A DNA stretch of 64,000 nt from Gammaproteobacteria bacterium (GTDB lineage: Bacteria; Pseudomonadota; Gammaproteobacteria; Xanthomonadales; SZUA-36). Positions 50,180-60,702 of the stretch are shown piece by piece. Below the pieces are notes generated by a model. The model was not told the origin of the DNA. It worked only from the letters and a program-made list of their open reading frames with translations, and searched no databases. Positions within the stretch are counted from its first letter, which is position 1. Each line of letters begins with the position of its first letter. The stretch covers positions 62,001 through 126,000 of the forward strand of contig JAJRUM010000020.1 in the NCBI GenBank assembly GCA_024277815.1, read 5' to 3'. A program made the translations under genes and the position numbers.

Positions 50180-50899
50180 GTGCGTTACCCTACGCGCATG
50201 CGACCATCGAAACCCGACACCCGTCAACACGACCCTGCACTGGTATCCACAGCCGCTGAAATTGGTGATTGTGCCCTACTGAAAGCCGTAAATGTGACCA
50301 AAGCCGGTACTTTCATGCAGTGGCGCGACGGGCAGGATTTGCTGGTACCCGTCAGTCAGCAGGTTTCGCCGATGGTTGCGGGAGAGTCATATATTGTCTA
50401 CCTGCTACTCGATCCACAGCAGCGTGTTATCGGCAGCAGCAAGCTGTACAAATTCCTGGATGAACGCGCCAAAAATATGTCGCCAGGTGAGCAGGTGGAT
50501 TTACTGATCGTGGGTAAGACAGATCTTGGCTATAAAGCTGTAGTCAACGGTACACACCTGGGCCTGCTGTACAAAGATGAAGTCTTCCAGCGCCTGCAGA
50601 CAGGCGACAGGGTCAAGGGTTATATCAAAACGATACGGGATGACAGGAAAATTGATCTCGGCCTGCAACGACAGGATGACAAAGCACGCTCGGAACTGAC
50701 AGGCCGCATCCTTGAATTCCTCAGCAAAAATGGTGGCAGCTCCACATTGACTGACTACAGCCCGCCGGAGGCTATTTATAAGCGCTATCAGGTCAGTAAG
50801 GGCAACTACAAAAAAGCCTTGGGCTCGCTCTACAAACAGCGCCTGATCAGCGTCTCAAAAGACAAGATTGAGCTCGTTTCAGCAGCTGATTCCAAATAG
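50180..50899 (+). CDS. CvfB-like S1 RNA-binding-domain protein
   Basis: NVTKAGTFMQWRDGQDLLVPVSQQ; ...FQRLQTGDRVKGYIKTIRDDRKIDLGLQ; winged-helix C-terminus. Confidence 0.88.
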   Translation: MRYPTRMRPSKPDTRQHDPALVSTAAEIGDCALLKAVNVTKAGTFMQWRDGQDLLVPVSQQVSPMVAGESYIVYLLLDPQQRVIGSSKLYKFLDERAKNMSPGEQVDLLIVGKTDLGYKAVVNGTHLGLLYKDEVFQRLQTGDRVKGYIKTIRDDRKIDLGLQRQDDKARSELTGRILEFLSKNGGSSTLTDYSPPEAIYKRYQVSKGNYKKALGSLYKQRLISVSKDKIELVSAADSK

Positions 50900-50925
50900 G
50901 CACTGGCTGGCGTGAAGTAACAAAT

Positions 50926-51789
50926 ATGATCTGCGCAACCCTGGAAAAATACACGCAACATGCCGGTATCAGCATGTTACGCCTGACCGTATTGCTGGCG
51001 GTGGTCTCTACCCCCGTTCATGCCGGACACTTCGACCAGCTTGAGGGTAAGCCTAAACTACGTTCTGCATCAGCGCTGGTTGTTGATGCCAATAACAATA
51101 TCATTTACAGCAAAGACATAGACTCTGTCCGCCCGATTGCTTCCATCACAAAACTGATGACGGTGATGGTAGTTCTGGATTCCGGCATTGACCTGGATGA
51201 AAAAATTACCGTAACAAAAGCAGACCGTGACCTGGTTCAGTTGACCGGTTCCAGGCTGGAATACGGCGCTGCACTTTCCCGCCGGGAAATGATCATGCTT
51301 GCAATCATGTCATCAGAAAACCGCGCAGCGACGGCGCTGGGCAGGAACCAGCCAGGTGGTATGCAGGCATTCATTGCTCAGATGAACAAAAAGGCCACCC
51401 AACTCGGTATGCTGAGCAGCCAGTTCGCCGACCCGGCTGGCTTACATGTGGAGAATGCTTCGACTGCCCGAGACCTGATGAAGATGGTTTTGGCCGCGCA
51501 GACATATCCATTGATCAGGAAGGCCAGTACCACAACCCGGATTGAGGTTCACCCCTATTCCAAACGCGGGCCACTGGTATACGGCAATACCAACCGACTG
51601 TTGAAAAACAAGAACTGGAAAATCAACCTGAGTAAGACCGGCTATATCAACGAAGCCGGTCGTTGCCTGGTTATGCAGGCTGAAATCGAGGGTGAACCGG
51701 TATCCATTGTACTGCTGAACTCTTTTGGCAAGCTCACCCCTTTTGGCGATTCCAACCGCTTACGTCAGTGGATGCTGTCGAGTGGCTGA
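50926..51789 (+). CDS. pbpG: D-alanyl-D-alanine endopeptidase (PBP7/PbpG-like)
   Basis: RPIASITKLMTVMVVLDSG (SxxK), SSENRAA (SxN), NLSKTGYINEAGRCLVM (KTG). Confidence 0.92.
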   Translation: MICATLEKYTQHAGISMLRLTVLLAVVSTPVHAGHFDQLEGKPKLRSASALVVDANNNIIYSKDIDSVRPIASITKLMTVMVVLDSGIDLDEKITVTKADRDLVQLTGSRLEYGAALSRREMIMLAIMSSENRAATALGRNQPGGMQAFIAQMNKKATQLGMLSSQFADPAGLHVENASTARDLMKMVLAAQTYPLIRKASTTTRIEVHPYSKRGPLVYGNTNRLLKNKNWKINLSKTGYINEAGRCLVMQAEIEGEPVSIVLLNSFGKLTPFGDSNRLRQWMLSSG

Positions 51790-51848
51790 GCGCTATGCCC
51801 GGATAGGTACGGGCAATACAAACCTGATTTAACACAAAGGAATTTTAT

Positions 51849-52970
51849 ATGGCATTCGTTGGCAAACAGCTACGCTCCCTGATCAGGGAAGACAATACAC
51901 TTGAACTCTCGCTGGTCGAAGTGGAAATGCCGGAACCCGGCCCCAATGAGGTCGTGGTGAGAGTAGAGGCCGCACCGCTTAACCCGTCCGATCTTGCTCT
52001 ACTGCTGGGTCCAGCCGATATCAGTACCGCCAGGCAAAGTGGCACACCGGAATATCCACTTGTTCACTTTGACATCCCGGCCGGCTTTATGAAATTGGTT
52101 GCTGCCCGGGTTGGCCAGCCCTTGCCAGTGGGCAACGAAGGCGCGGGTGTGGTGGTTGCAGCAGGGAGTTCCGACGCTGCCCAGGCTTTGCTGGATAAAA
52201 CCGTGGGACTGGTTGGCGGCGAAATGTATGCCCAATACCGGTGTGTGGATGCATCGACGTGCATGGCGTTACCCGCCGGCACCTCGGCGTCAGAAGGTGC
52301 CTCCTGCTTCGTCAACCCAATGACCGTTCTGGCAATGATCGAAACCATGCGTGCCGAAGGACACAAGGCCCTGGTGCACACAGCAGCCGCCTCGAACCTC
52401 GGACAAATGCTCAACCTTGCCTGTCTTGAGGACGGTATTGAGCTTGTCAATATTGTGCGTAAGCCCGAACAGGAGGAAATCCTGAGAAAGCTTGGTGCCA
52501 GATACATCTGCAACTCCACGGCTGACACTTTCTTTCAGGACCTGACCAGTGCACTGACTGAGACAGGCGCTACAGTTGCATTTGATGCGACGGGAGGCGG
52601 CAAGCTGGCTAGCCATATCCTGACCTGTATGGAAACAGCAGCAGCCCAATCCATGAGCGAGTACAACCGCTATGGTTCAGATGTATACAAGCAGGTCTAT
52701 ATTTACGGTGCGCTGGATCGCAACCCCACTGTGCTGTCGCGCAATTTTGGATTCTGTTGGGGCGTCAATGGCTGGTTGGTGATGTCGGCGTTGCAAAAAC
52801 TTGGTATGCAGAAGACCGTGGAGATGCGGACCCGGGTTGCTGCCGGCCTCAAAACTACTTTTGCCAGCCACTACTCAAATGAAATCTCTCTCGCTGAAGC
52901 ATTATCAATGCAGGCAATTGCCGTCTACAGCAAGCAGGCAACCGGTGAGAAATTCCTGATTAAACCCTAG
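51849..52970 (+). CDS. zinc-binding-dehydrogenase / MDR-family oxidoreductase
   Basis: PEPGPNEVVVRVEAAPLNPSDLALL; VGNEGAGVVVAAG; LVHTAAASNLGQMLNL. Confidence 0.88.
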   Translation: MAFVGKQLRSLIREDNTLELSLVEVEMPEPGPNEVVVRVEAAPLNPSDLALLLGPADISTARQSGTPEYPLVHFDIPAGFMKLVAARVGQPLPVGNEGAGVVVAAGSSDAAQALLDKTVGLVGGEMYAQYRCVDASTCMALPAGTSASEGASCFVNPMTVLAMIETMRAEGHKALVHTAAASNLGQMLNLACLEDGIELVNIVRKPEQEEILRKLGARYICNSTADTFFQDLTSALTETGATVAFDATGGGKLASHILTCMETAAAQSMSEYNRYGSDVYKQVYIYGALDRNPTVLSRNFGFCWGVNGWLVMSALQKLGMQKTVEMRTRVAAGLKTTFASHYSNEISLAEALSMQAIAVYSKQATGEKFLIKP

Positions 52971-52981
52971 CGCAGGAATAC

Positions 52982-54499
52982 TCATCTACACAAAGCATTG
53001 ATCAGTACGGCCCGGGTATCCGCCGGGTCGATCACAGCATCTATTTCAAGATGTGCGGCTGCCTCTGTTGCTTTGCCCGCTTCGTACATCCGGGCCACCA
53101 GCTTGTTGAACAGGGTTTCACGTTCGGCCGGGTCCGACACAGCTTCCAGTTCTTTTTTATACCCCAGTCGCACAGCGCCTTCCAGCCCCATCCCACCGAA
53201 CTCGCCTGCGGGCCAGGACGCTGTGTAGACCGGGTTGGCAAAACTACCACCGGTCATGGCCATGGCGCCGAGGCCATAGCCTTTACGCAGGATTATCGCC
53301 ACCATTGGAACCTTGAGGGCTGCGCCGGCGAGAAACAGCTCAGACATCCGGCGCACAGCGGCCTCGCTCTCGCTGTCAGGGCCGACCATAAAGCCGGGTG
53401 TATCGGTCAACGAAACCACCGGTAAACCAAAAGTATTGCAAACCTTCAGGAAGCGGGCAGCTTTTCCTGCTGATTCAGAATCGATTGCACCACCCAACTG
53501 CTGGCAGTCATTGGCAAGCAGGCCTGCCGGTCGTCCTTCCAAACGTATAAAGCCAGTAATAACACTGCGCCCATAGCGATGCTGAAGCTCCAGAAACGTA
53601 CCCTCATCAGCGATGGTCTCAATGACTTTGTGAACTGAGTACGCCCAACGCCTGTCCTGCGGTATCACCTCACGCAGCACCGCCTGGTCAACAACACTCC
53701 AGTCCCTGGCCTGACCCTGGAAATAGGCTAGCAACTGCTGCGCCAGGCGGGTCGCATGTGCTTCATCTTCTGCAACAATATCAATGACACCATTCTTTTC
53801 CTGCACCTCAACCGGCCCAATCTCACCGGGTGCAAAAGATCCCAGCCCACCCCCTTCGATCATCGCCGGACCGGCCATGCCAATAAAGGATTTGCGGGTT
53901 GCAATGGTAAAATCTGCACAACCAAACAGGGCCGCACTGCCGGCAAAGCAGTAGCCGTTGGCAACGGCTATACGTGGCACCTTCCCGGCCAGACCTGCCC
54001 AACTGCTGAAAGACCTGAGGTTAAGTCCCGCAATCCGGGTAACAACATCAGCATCACCCGGCCTGCCACCACCACCCTCGGTATACATGATGACCGGCAA
54101 TTTCAGTTCTGCTGCCAGTTCACAGGCACGATCCAGCTTTTTATGGTGAAAGTATCCCTGCGTACCCGCCAGCACGGAGTAGTCATTGACAACCACCACG
54201 GCGCGGGTCGCTTCCTTACCAAACTGGTTGGCATTGATCGTACAGGTTCCGGTAATAATGCCATCTGCGGCAGTGTTGGCTTGCAGGTCTTGATAGTCCC
54301 TGCGGTTACGCTGGGCTGCTACAGCCAGTTGCCCATACTCAAGAAAGGAATCCTCATCGACCAGATCATGCAGATTCTCCCTGGCGGTGCGAAAACCCTT
54401 GGTATGACGCACCTCCATCGCGGCCTGTCTTTGTGAGTCCAGGGTTTTTGCGAGGCGCTGGTGTAGTGCCTCTAGTTTGCTGGGGGTTTTACTGCTCAC
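52982..54499 (-). CDS. acyl-CoA carboxylase carboxyltransferase (beta) subunit
   Basis: YSVLAGTQGYFHHKKLDRACELAAELKLPVIMYTEGGGGRPGD; GFMVGPDSESEAAVRRMSELFLAGAALKVPMVAIILRKGYGLGAMAM. Confidence 0.9.
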   Translation of the reverse strand: MSSKTPSKLEALHQRLAKTLDSQRQAAMEVRHTKGFRTARENLHDLVDEDSFLEYGQLAVAAQRNRRDYQDLQANTAADGIITGTCTINANQFGKEATRAVVVVNDYSVLAGTQGYFHHKKLDRACELAAELKLPVIMYTEGGGGRPGDADVVTRIAGLNLRSFSSWAGLAGKVPRIAVANGYCFAGSAALFGCADFTIATRKSFIGMAGPAMIEGGGLGSFAPGEIGPVEVQEKNGVIDIVAEDEAHATRLAQQLLAYFQGQARDWSVVDQAVLREVIPQDRRWAYSVHKVIETIADEGTFLELQHRYGRSVITGFIRLEGRPAGLLANDCQQLGGAIDSESAGKAARFLKVCNTFGLPVVSLTDTPGFMVGPDSESEAAVRRMSELFLAGAALKVPMVAIILRKGYGLGAMAMTGGSFANPVYTASWPAGEFGGMGLEGAVRLGYKKELEAVSDPAERETLFNKLVARMYEAGKATEAAAHLEIDAVIDPADTRAVLINALCR

Positions 54500-54552
54500 T
54501 GATATACTTCGGACATGCTGTACGGGTAGTCATGCTCTGACACCGCGCCCGG

Positions 54553-55158
54553 CTATGCTCCCTGCATCTTGATTTTCACAAGCTGAAGAAAATCAGCAAC
54601 CTCAGCGCTCTCGACCCGTGTGTCGTTGTACTCCGCAGCAAATACTGCCCGCAAATCCTGCAGACTCAGATATTCAGGGTGATGGAGCTCGGCGATAGAA
54701 GCGTATTGAAACTCAATGCCATGTTTGGCGACAAAAAGTGAATACACGTGAATTGCAGGCGAAGCGGAGCCAATGTCGCCAAAAACTGAAGCAATACCAT
54801 CATCCCCGGGCGGGGCCTCTATCTCGCCAAAATACAGGTGGCGCTTGTTGATGACCCAGCCATTATTCCTGAATACGATGCCAATCGACTGGCCACTGAT
54901 AATGGCCTTGTGTTCTTTACTGAAGGCCGTTTCAATTACGCCCGGATAGGCCACCACGGCAAAGGTGCGATTGGTTTTGACACCCCTACTGACGCTGTAC
55001 AGATTGGACACGCGTATCGCCGGCCCATTCTCCAGTAACTCAATCCCGTAATTGCCGAATTTCAGCTGGATCCGGTCACTGTTTCCCAGCGCACGAGCAT
55101 GCTTTTCTGCAACGGAAATTTCATCCTTATTCTCTATTGCGGAGCGGCTAACAGACAT
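54553..55158 (-). CDS. hypothetical protein
   Basis: Intact ORF MSVSRSAIENKDEISVAEKHARALGNSDRIQLKFGNYGIE...; no domain recognised. Confidence 0.55.
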   Translation of the reverse strand: MSVSRSAIENKDEISVAEKHARALGNSDRIQLKFGNYGIELLENGPAIRVSNLYSVSRGVKTNRTFAVVAYPGVIETAFSKEHKAIISGQSIGIVFRNNGWVINKRHLYFGEIEAPPGDDGIASVFGDIGSASPAIHVYSLFVAKHGIEFQYASIAELHHPEYLSLQDLRAVFAAEYNDTRVESAEVADFLQLVKIKMQGA

Positions 55159-55300
55159 AAATGGATTCCAACCCAATACCGAATGCCCGTATTGTACTAT
55201 TAGTGGCTGTACTCGGTAGCGGGAGTAAGCACATCTGTTGCCGCTAATTGTTCTTTTCTGGTCTATAATCCCCCGCCACCATCGGCTCAGGAACCCGTCA

Positions 55301-56200
55301 ATGTTTAGAAATCTGCGCTTTTACCGTGTTACCAGCCCCTGGCCTGACAGCGAACAGGAACTGTCCGACATGCTGGCTGAAAATGCTTTCTCGCCCTGTG
55401 GCTCCTTTTCTGAGCGCAGTGCTGGCTGGGAAGCCATGGAGAACCATGAAGATGCGCTGTTGTGCAGACGACTCAATGGTGCCGACCTGTTACAGCTACG
55501 GACCCAGAGCCGGGTATTGCCGCTTGCCGCTGTCAAGGAGGCGCTGGAAGACAGGGTTGCTGAATTCTCTGCACGCATGGCCCAGGAACCTACACGTGCC
55601 GAACTGCGGCGCCTGAGGGAAGAAACCCGGGACAAGCTTTTGCCCAAAGCACTGGTCAAATCAGAGCGCAATCGTGCCTGTTTCCTGCATTCAGAATCGC
55701 TACTGGTAATTGATACGGGTACCCCGGCCAAGGCTGAATGGCTGCTGGACCAGTTACGGCCCTGTTTTGGCGAGTTTGGCTTCGTCCCGCTGACGTTCAA
55801 TAACGCGCCTGCAGAATTACTGCGGCGGATTTTTATGGGTGATGCCCCGCTGGGTTTCTCACTGGGTCGCGAATGCCGCATGCAGGATGCATCAGACAGA
55901 AAATCCACTGTCAACTGGATGGATTTTGAGTTGAGTGATAACTCCATCCGTCAGCACGTTATCGAGGGTATGAATCTGACGCACCTCGGTATTGGCTTCG
56001 ACGAAGTAATGCATGCTGTCATCAGCGACGAGGCTGTCATCAGCAAACTAGAATTCATCAGTGGTGACGCTGCTGATAATATGGACGGTGAGGATCCGAT
56101 GGCACGCCTGGATGCTGATTTTGTTTTGTTAACCGGTGTGATACGGCGCCTGGTTGACGACCTGAAGAAATTACTCGGTGGCTACGCCAGTGGCGCATGA
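55301..56200 (+). CDS. rdgC: recombination-associated protein RdgC
   Basis: MFRNLRFYRVTSPW; LLPKALVKSERNRACFLHSESLLVIDTGTPAKAEWLLDQLR; DFVLLTGVIRRLVDDL. Confidence 0.92.
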   Translation: MFRNLRFYRVTSPWPDSEQELSDMLAENAFSPCGSFSERSAGWEAMENHEDALLCRRLNGADLLQLRTQSRVLPLAAVKEALEDRVAEFSARMAQEPTRAELRRLREETRDKLLPKALVKSERNRACFLHSESLLVIDTGTPAKAEWLLDQLRPCFGEFGFVPLTFNNAPAELLRRIFMGDAPLGFSLGRECRMQDASDRKSTVNWMDFELSDNSIRQHVIEGMNLTHLGIGFDEVMHAVISDEAVISKLEFISGDAADNMDGEDPMARLDADFVLLTGVIRRLVDDLKKLLGGYASGA

Positions 56201-56263
56201 ACCTGCACCGCTGCAACCTGAACAGAGCCATTTCCATTTATCGCCAAAGTGAGGCCTAGAAAA

Positions 56264-57712
56264 ATGTCCGATCATGATTACACTGACAAAATACTGGATG
56301 CATTCAGGCAAATCAGCCAGATTCCCCGCCCATCGCGAAAGGAACAGAAAATAGTTGCCTGGTTGTTGAACTGGGCCGCCGGGAACGGCCTGCAGGCAAA
56401 AACTGATGACGAGTTGAATATTGTCATTGAAGTGCCTGCCTCGCAGGGTTTCGAAGATACACAAACGCTGGTCCTGCAGGGCCACCTGGACATGGTCTGT
56501 GAAAAGGCCAAAGGTTTCAGCCACGACTTCGATAATGATCCGATTGAGCTGGTCTATACGGATGATGGCTGGCTCACGGCCAACCAGACCACACTTGGCG
56601 CTGATAACGGCATTGCTATCGCTATGGCCATGGTGGCAGCGACGGATAAGACCATCGGGCATCCTCCTCTCGAGTTGCTTTTCACCACGGACGAAGAAAC
56701 CGGACTGACCGGCGCAACTGCGCTGCAGCCCGGGTTTATCAAGGGCAAGCAACTACTCAACATCGATTCAGAAGACGAAGGTGTTTTCACTGTCGGATGT
56801 GCCGGCGGCGAAGATGCCAGGTTGCTGTTGCCTTTCACCACGGACGAATCCCTGCCGGAATACCAGGCCTTCAGGCTGGTCGGCGGCGGCATGTCCGGCG
56901 GGCACTCAGGCATTGATATCATCGAGCGGCGGGCCAACGCCATCAAGTTGCTGTTCCGGGCTATTCACGAGGTCTGCAACATCACTGATGCGCGTATCTC
57001 CACCGTCGCAGGTGGCACAGCCCGCAATGCCATTCCCCGCGATGCAGAAGCGATTCTTTTGATCCCGGCAAACGATGCTGACAACGCCCAGGCCAGCATC
57101 GCAATCCTGGAACGGAAACTGCAGGCAGAGTACGCCAAAACAGACCCGAACCTCACCATGACCCTGAGCGCCGCAGACGGCGACTTTCAGGCCGCAACGC
57201 GCGCCGTAACCCGCCGGGCGATCGATACCGTCTTTGCCTACCCCGACGGGGTGGCAGAAATGTCCAAGGATATCGCCGGCCTGGTGGAAACCTCCAATAA
57301 CCTCGCCCTGGTCAAGGTCGAGGATGGAAAAATGGTCTTACTTTCAAACCAGCGCAGCTCCAACATGGACAGCCTTGCACTGCTTTGCGAGCGCATTATG
57401 TCAGTCGCCAGACTGGCGGGTGCCGAAGGCGAGACCAGTGGCGGCTACCCGTCATGGCAACCAAATATGGACTCGGAATTGCTGGCCCGTTGCCAACGGG
57501 TCTATCAGCAGCGGTTTGGCAAACAGCCGGTTGTCGAAGCGATCCATGCGGGGCTGGAATGCGGCATCATTGGCGCCAAGTATGATGGAATGGACATGAT
57601 CTCCTTCGGCCCAACCATCAAAAACCCGCACTCACCTGATGAAAAGATCGAAATCGAGTCTATCGGCAAAGTGTGGGATTTCATGGTAGCGTTGTTCCAG
57701 TCCTACAAATAG
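56264..57712 (+). CDS. pepD: aminoacyl-histidine dipeptidase (PepD, M20)
   Basis: ILDAFRQISQIPRPSRKEQKI; LQGHLDMVCEK; TTLGADNGIAIAMAM; FTTDEETGLTGA; GGHSGIDI. Confidence 0.94.
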   Translation: MSDHDYTDKILDAFRQISQIPRPSRKEQKIVAWLLNWAAGNGLQAKTDDELNIVIEVPASQGFEDTQTLVLQGHLDMVCEKAKGFSHDFDNDPIELVYTDDGWLTANQTTLGADNGIAIAMAMVAATDKTIGHPPLELLFTTDEETGLTGATALQPGFIKGKQLLNIDSEDEGVFTVGCAGGEDARLLLPFTTDESLPEYQAFRLVGGGMSGGHSGIDIIERRANAIKLLFRAIHEVCNITDARISTVAGGTARNAIPRDAEAILLIPANDADNAQASIAILERKLQAEYAKTDPNLTMTLSAADGDFQAATRAVTRRAIDTVFAYPDGVAEMSKDIAGLVETSNNLALVKVEDGKMVLLSNQRSSNMDSLALLCERIMSVARLAGAEGETSGGYPSWQPNMDSELLARCQRVYQQRFGKQPVVEAIHAGLECGIIGAKYDGMDMISFGPTIKNPHSPDEKIEIESIGKVWDFMVALFQSYK

Positions 57713-57727
57713 CCGGAGCAAGCAGGC

Positions 57728-58810
57728 ATGTACCTGATAACCAACCGTGTACTACATGAAGACCAGCAAGGCCTGAAAGTTTTTGGCAAAGAACCCAACC
57801 CGCTTGGCCCCAATGAACTGCGTTTGGTCAAAGTTGAAGGTGTGCGGAATCCGCAGGTAGAAGTACTGGCAGATGAACTGCCACTAACCGAAGCACAGGC
57901 ACACTCAGACAAACACAAACTTGATCTGGATCTCAAGCAACAGTGGTATGCGAGTTTGCGGGTAGCCTGCGAGCTTTTTGACCTGGCCCGCACACAGAAC
58001 AGACACCTGCTGTTTTTTGTGCATGGCTACAACAATGATATCGGCGATGTCCTTAAAACCGCCAACGAACTGGAAAAACTATACAAGGTCATCGTGGTGC
58101 CTTTCTCCTGGCCAGCCAACGGCGGTGGCAAGGTATCCGGTACCAGCGCCTACCTCGATGACAAGGATGACGCCCGCAGCTCAGCAACAGCTTTCCATCG
58201 CGCTGTGCAAAAAATCCATTTTTATCATCGCCTGCTGACCAAAAGTCTGCGTACTGAACTGCTCGCCAGAGCCGTTGATAAATATCCTGACAATGGTGAG
58301 AAAGCCCGTAGCATGTTTACGCGGGAAATGGACAAAAACTGCAAGGTATCACTCAACCTGATCACCCACAGCATGGGTAACTACGTGTTGAAATATGCTG
58401 CCAAACCCAGTGGCAGCAGCCTCAGAAAACTGGTATTTGACAATATCTGCCTGGTCGCAGCCGATGTAAATAACCCCGGCCATGCAAGCTGGGTTCAAAG
58501 CCTCCCTTCACGCGGAAGGGTCTATGTTGTCATCAATGAAAACGATGGCGCATTGAAATGGTCGCGCAGGAAGCCTGGCGAAGAACAACTGGAACGACTG
58601 GGACACCACTTGCGCAACCTGACAGCAAACAATGCTTACTACGTCGACGTCACAGGCAACCGTGGCGTGGGGAGTGAGCACAGTTACTTCAAAGGCCGCA
58701 GCGTTGACAGAAACTCAACACTGAAAAAGATTTTTACCCAAATGTTTGAAGGCAGAAAATCGGAAACCAGGCTCAAATATCATCCCGACATCAACGTTTA
58801 TCGAAGTTGA
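57728..58810 (+). CDS. alpha/beta hydrolase (DUF900-like)
   Basis: LLFFVHGYNNDIGDVL; LITHSMGNYVLKYA nucleophile elbow. Confidence 0.82.
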   Translation: MYLITNRVLHEDQQGLKVFGKEPNPLGPNELRLVKVEGVRNPQVEVLADELPLTEAQAHSDKHKLDLDLKQQWYASLRVACELFDLARTQNRHLLFFVHGYNNDIGDVLKTANELEKLYKVIVVPFSWPANGGGKVSGTSAYLDDKDDARSSATAFHRAVQKIHFYHRLLTKSLRTELLARAVDKYPDNGEKARSMFTREMDKNCKVSLNLITHSMGNYVLKYAAKPSGSSLRKLVFDNICLVAADVNNPGHASWVQSLPSRGRVYVVINENDGALKWSRRKPGEEQLERLGHHLRNLTANNAYYVDVTGNRGVGSEHSYFKGRSVDRNSTLKKIFTQMFEGRKSETRLKYHPDINVYRS

Positions 58811-58825
58811 CCGTAGACAGAAAAC

Positions 58826-59125
58826 TCAACTTACCTTGCGCTTTTTCATTTTGTTGTAGAGTAATCTGGCTAAATCGAGAATCAAACTGACAACAAACCC
58901 AACTACCATGTAATAGACAATCGTGATAATCCAAAACTGGTCAATTTCCTCATAGAAGAAATGTCGAAATGAAATTCCAAAAACTGTATAAATGACAGCG
59001 GTGTACATGGCCAGGGGAGCACCACGATCCTTAATCGTACTAAATCGATTGGCAATAAGATAAGCCACAAAAACAAGCGCAACTTCAATGGAGGCTGCAA
59101 GATTTACATTCAACTCATATATCAT
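58826..59125 (-). CDS. small hypothetical membrane protein
   Basis: 99 aa with three predicted TM helices. Confidence 0.5.
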   Translation of the reverse strand: MIYELNVNLAASIEVALVFVAYLIANRFSTIKDRGAPLAMYTAVIYTVFGISFRHFFYEEIDQFWIITIVYYMVVGFVVSLILDLARLLYNKMKKRKVS

Positions 59126-59423
59126 AATCAGTTACCCAACTCTTCGTGCCACCATTCACAAACTTGAAAATAGCCACAATTGCTAGAAAATAGACCACCG
59201 TTGCCCCCGTAGTTGAAAAACATCCACCCACCTCGTTGAACCGCCTTGTAGAACGTCTCAGCCAAAAACCAATGGCCTGCCTGGTTTATGCCGATCCAAA
59301 GCTCCAGATCACACATGGTTCGGTTGACCTGCCCCCAATCTCAGTACCAAAGTTTTCTTAGTTGAGCACCGGTCGAAAAACCCGCCAGAACCAGGATTAT
59401 AAACAGTGGATGGCATTTACCGT

Positions 59424-60548
59424 CTAAGTACGGGCCTGTCTCATCTCCAGCAGCACCATCGTTTCGAAGTGTGCGGTAGCTGGAAACAAGTCCAGCAAAT
59501 GAACAGACTTAATACGAAAACGCCTGCTCAGGCTGCGTAAGTCTCTGGTCAGGCTGGCGGGGTTACAACTGACGTAGAGCACATGGCGGGGTTTGATCCG
59601 GTTCACCCAGCTATTCAAGGCAGGAAAGCCACGGCGTGGGGGATCGAGCAGCAATGTGTCGAAACCGGTGGCACCGGCCCGGCGGGTGAAGAACGCCAAT
59701 GCCTGGTCGTCATACAGGTCTATCTGCTGAACGTTTGTGGTCACCGCATCAACATACCTGTCAACCAGCGTGCGCTCACCCCCCGCCAGCGCATAAGCAT
59801 CCGACAGGTTGCCGGAACCTGAAAACAGGTCCAACAAACGCGATGTGCCTGCTTCTGCCAACCGGTCTTGCACGCGAGCCTGCAACTGCTGGTTCATTGC
59901 CTCAAACACCTGCGAAAAGCCACCATGAGCATAAGCCTCATCCCAGCAAATACTGACCTCGCCGGACTTTAGGTACAACTCACAATGGCCATGTCCGGCA
60001 TGCGACTGCGTCCAGCCACCCTGATACAGTTGATCAAGTACAGGTCGCAATTCCGGACGCACTATTTTGCAATCGGGTATCGGCAAAACATCGTTACTGA
60101 CGGCGTCGAGCATACCGATATACTTGTGCCGATAGTGCAGTTGCACGCGATTCCGATAATCCAGCCGGTGCGGTGCAGGCACAACTTCAACGGACTCATC
60201 GGCTACGCCCAATGGCCCAAGGTAGCGCACCAACGCAGCTTTCTTATAGCCCAGCTCACTGTCATAATCAGTGTGCAAAAACTGACATCCAGGGCACTTG
60301 TCAAAGTGTGGGCAATACGGTTCTGTCCGGTTTTCTGCATGTTGCTCCAATTGCACAAGGCGTGCAAACTGAACCCCTTTGGCGCGTTTATAGACTCGGG
60401 CAGTGCCTGTTTCCCCGGGCAGTGTGGCAGCGATAAAAGTCACGCTTCCACCTGCTTTTGAAACCCCCTGTCCCAAGGGGTCAATATGGTCGATTTCAAA
60501 CTCAATCACCCGGCCTTTTGCCGGGGTCACCCTGTTTCTGCGTTTCAT
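59424..60548 (-). CDS. TRAM-domain class I SAM-dependent RNA methyltransferase (RlmC/RlmD/TrmA family)
   Basis: GRVIEFEIDHIDPLGQGVSKAGG (TRAM); CPHFDKCPGCQFLH (Fe-S Cys); LLDLFSGSGNLSDAYA; DPPRRGF; VLYVSCNPASLTRDL. Confidence 0.92.
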   Translation of the reverse strand: MKRRNRVTPAKGRVIEFEIDHIDPLGQGVSKAGGSVTFIAATLPGETGTARVYKRAKGVQFARLVQLEQHAENRTEPYCPHFDKCPGCQFLHTDYDSELGYKKAALVRYLGPLGVADESVEVVPAPHRLDYRNRVQLHYRHKYIGMLDAVSNDVLPIPDCKIVRPELRPVLDQLYQGGWTQSHAGHGHCELYLKSGEVSICWDEAYAHGGFSQVFEAMNQQLQARVQDRLAEAGTSRLLDLFSGSGNLSDAYALAGGERTLVDRYVDAVTTNVQQIDLYDDQALAFFTRRAGATGFDTLLLDPPRRGFPALNSWVNRIKPRHVLYVSCNPASLTRDLRSLSRRFRIKSVHLLDLFPATAHFETMVLLEMRQART

Positions 60549-60702
60549 TTAAACTGCTTTGGTTGCCCCGGGTGAGTTCTGCGTCAAGCGATTGTCCAAC
60601 AATGTCAAGCAAAGTACCACCAGACCACATAAATTACAGGCAGATTGCAAACGTGCCAGGGTTACACATGCTTCGTACCACGTGCTATATTCATAAATTG
60701 TA

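Noticed and set aside
53756-54436. 226-aa plus-strand ORF
   Set aside because: Antisense to the acyl-CoA carboxyltransferase, which has convincing motifs
55321-55947. 208-aa minus-strand ORF
   Set aside because: Antisense to rdgC; Ser-rich composition
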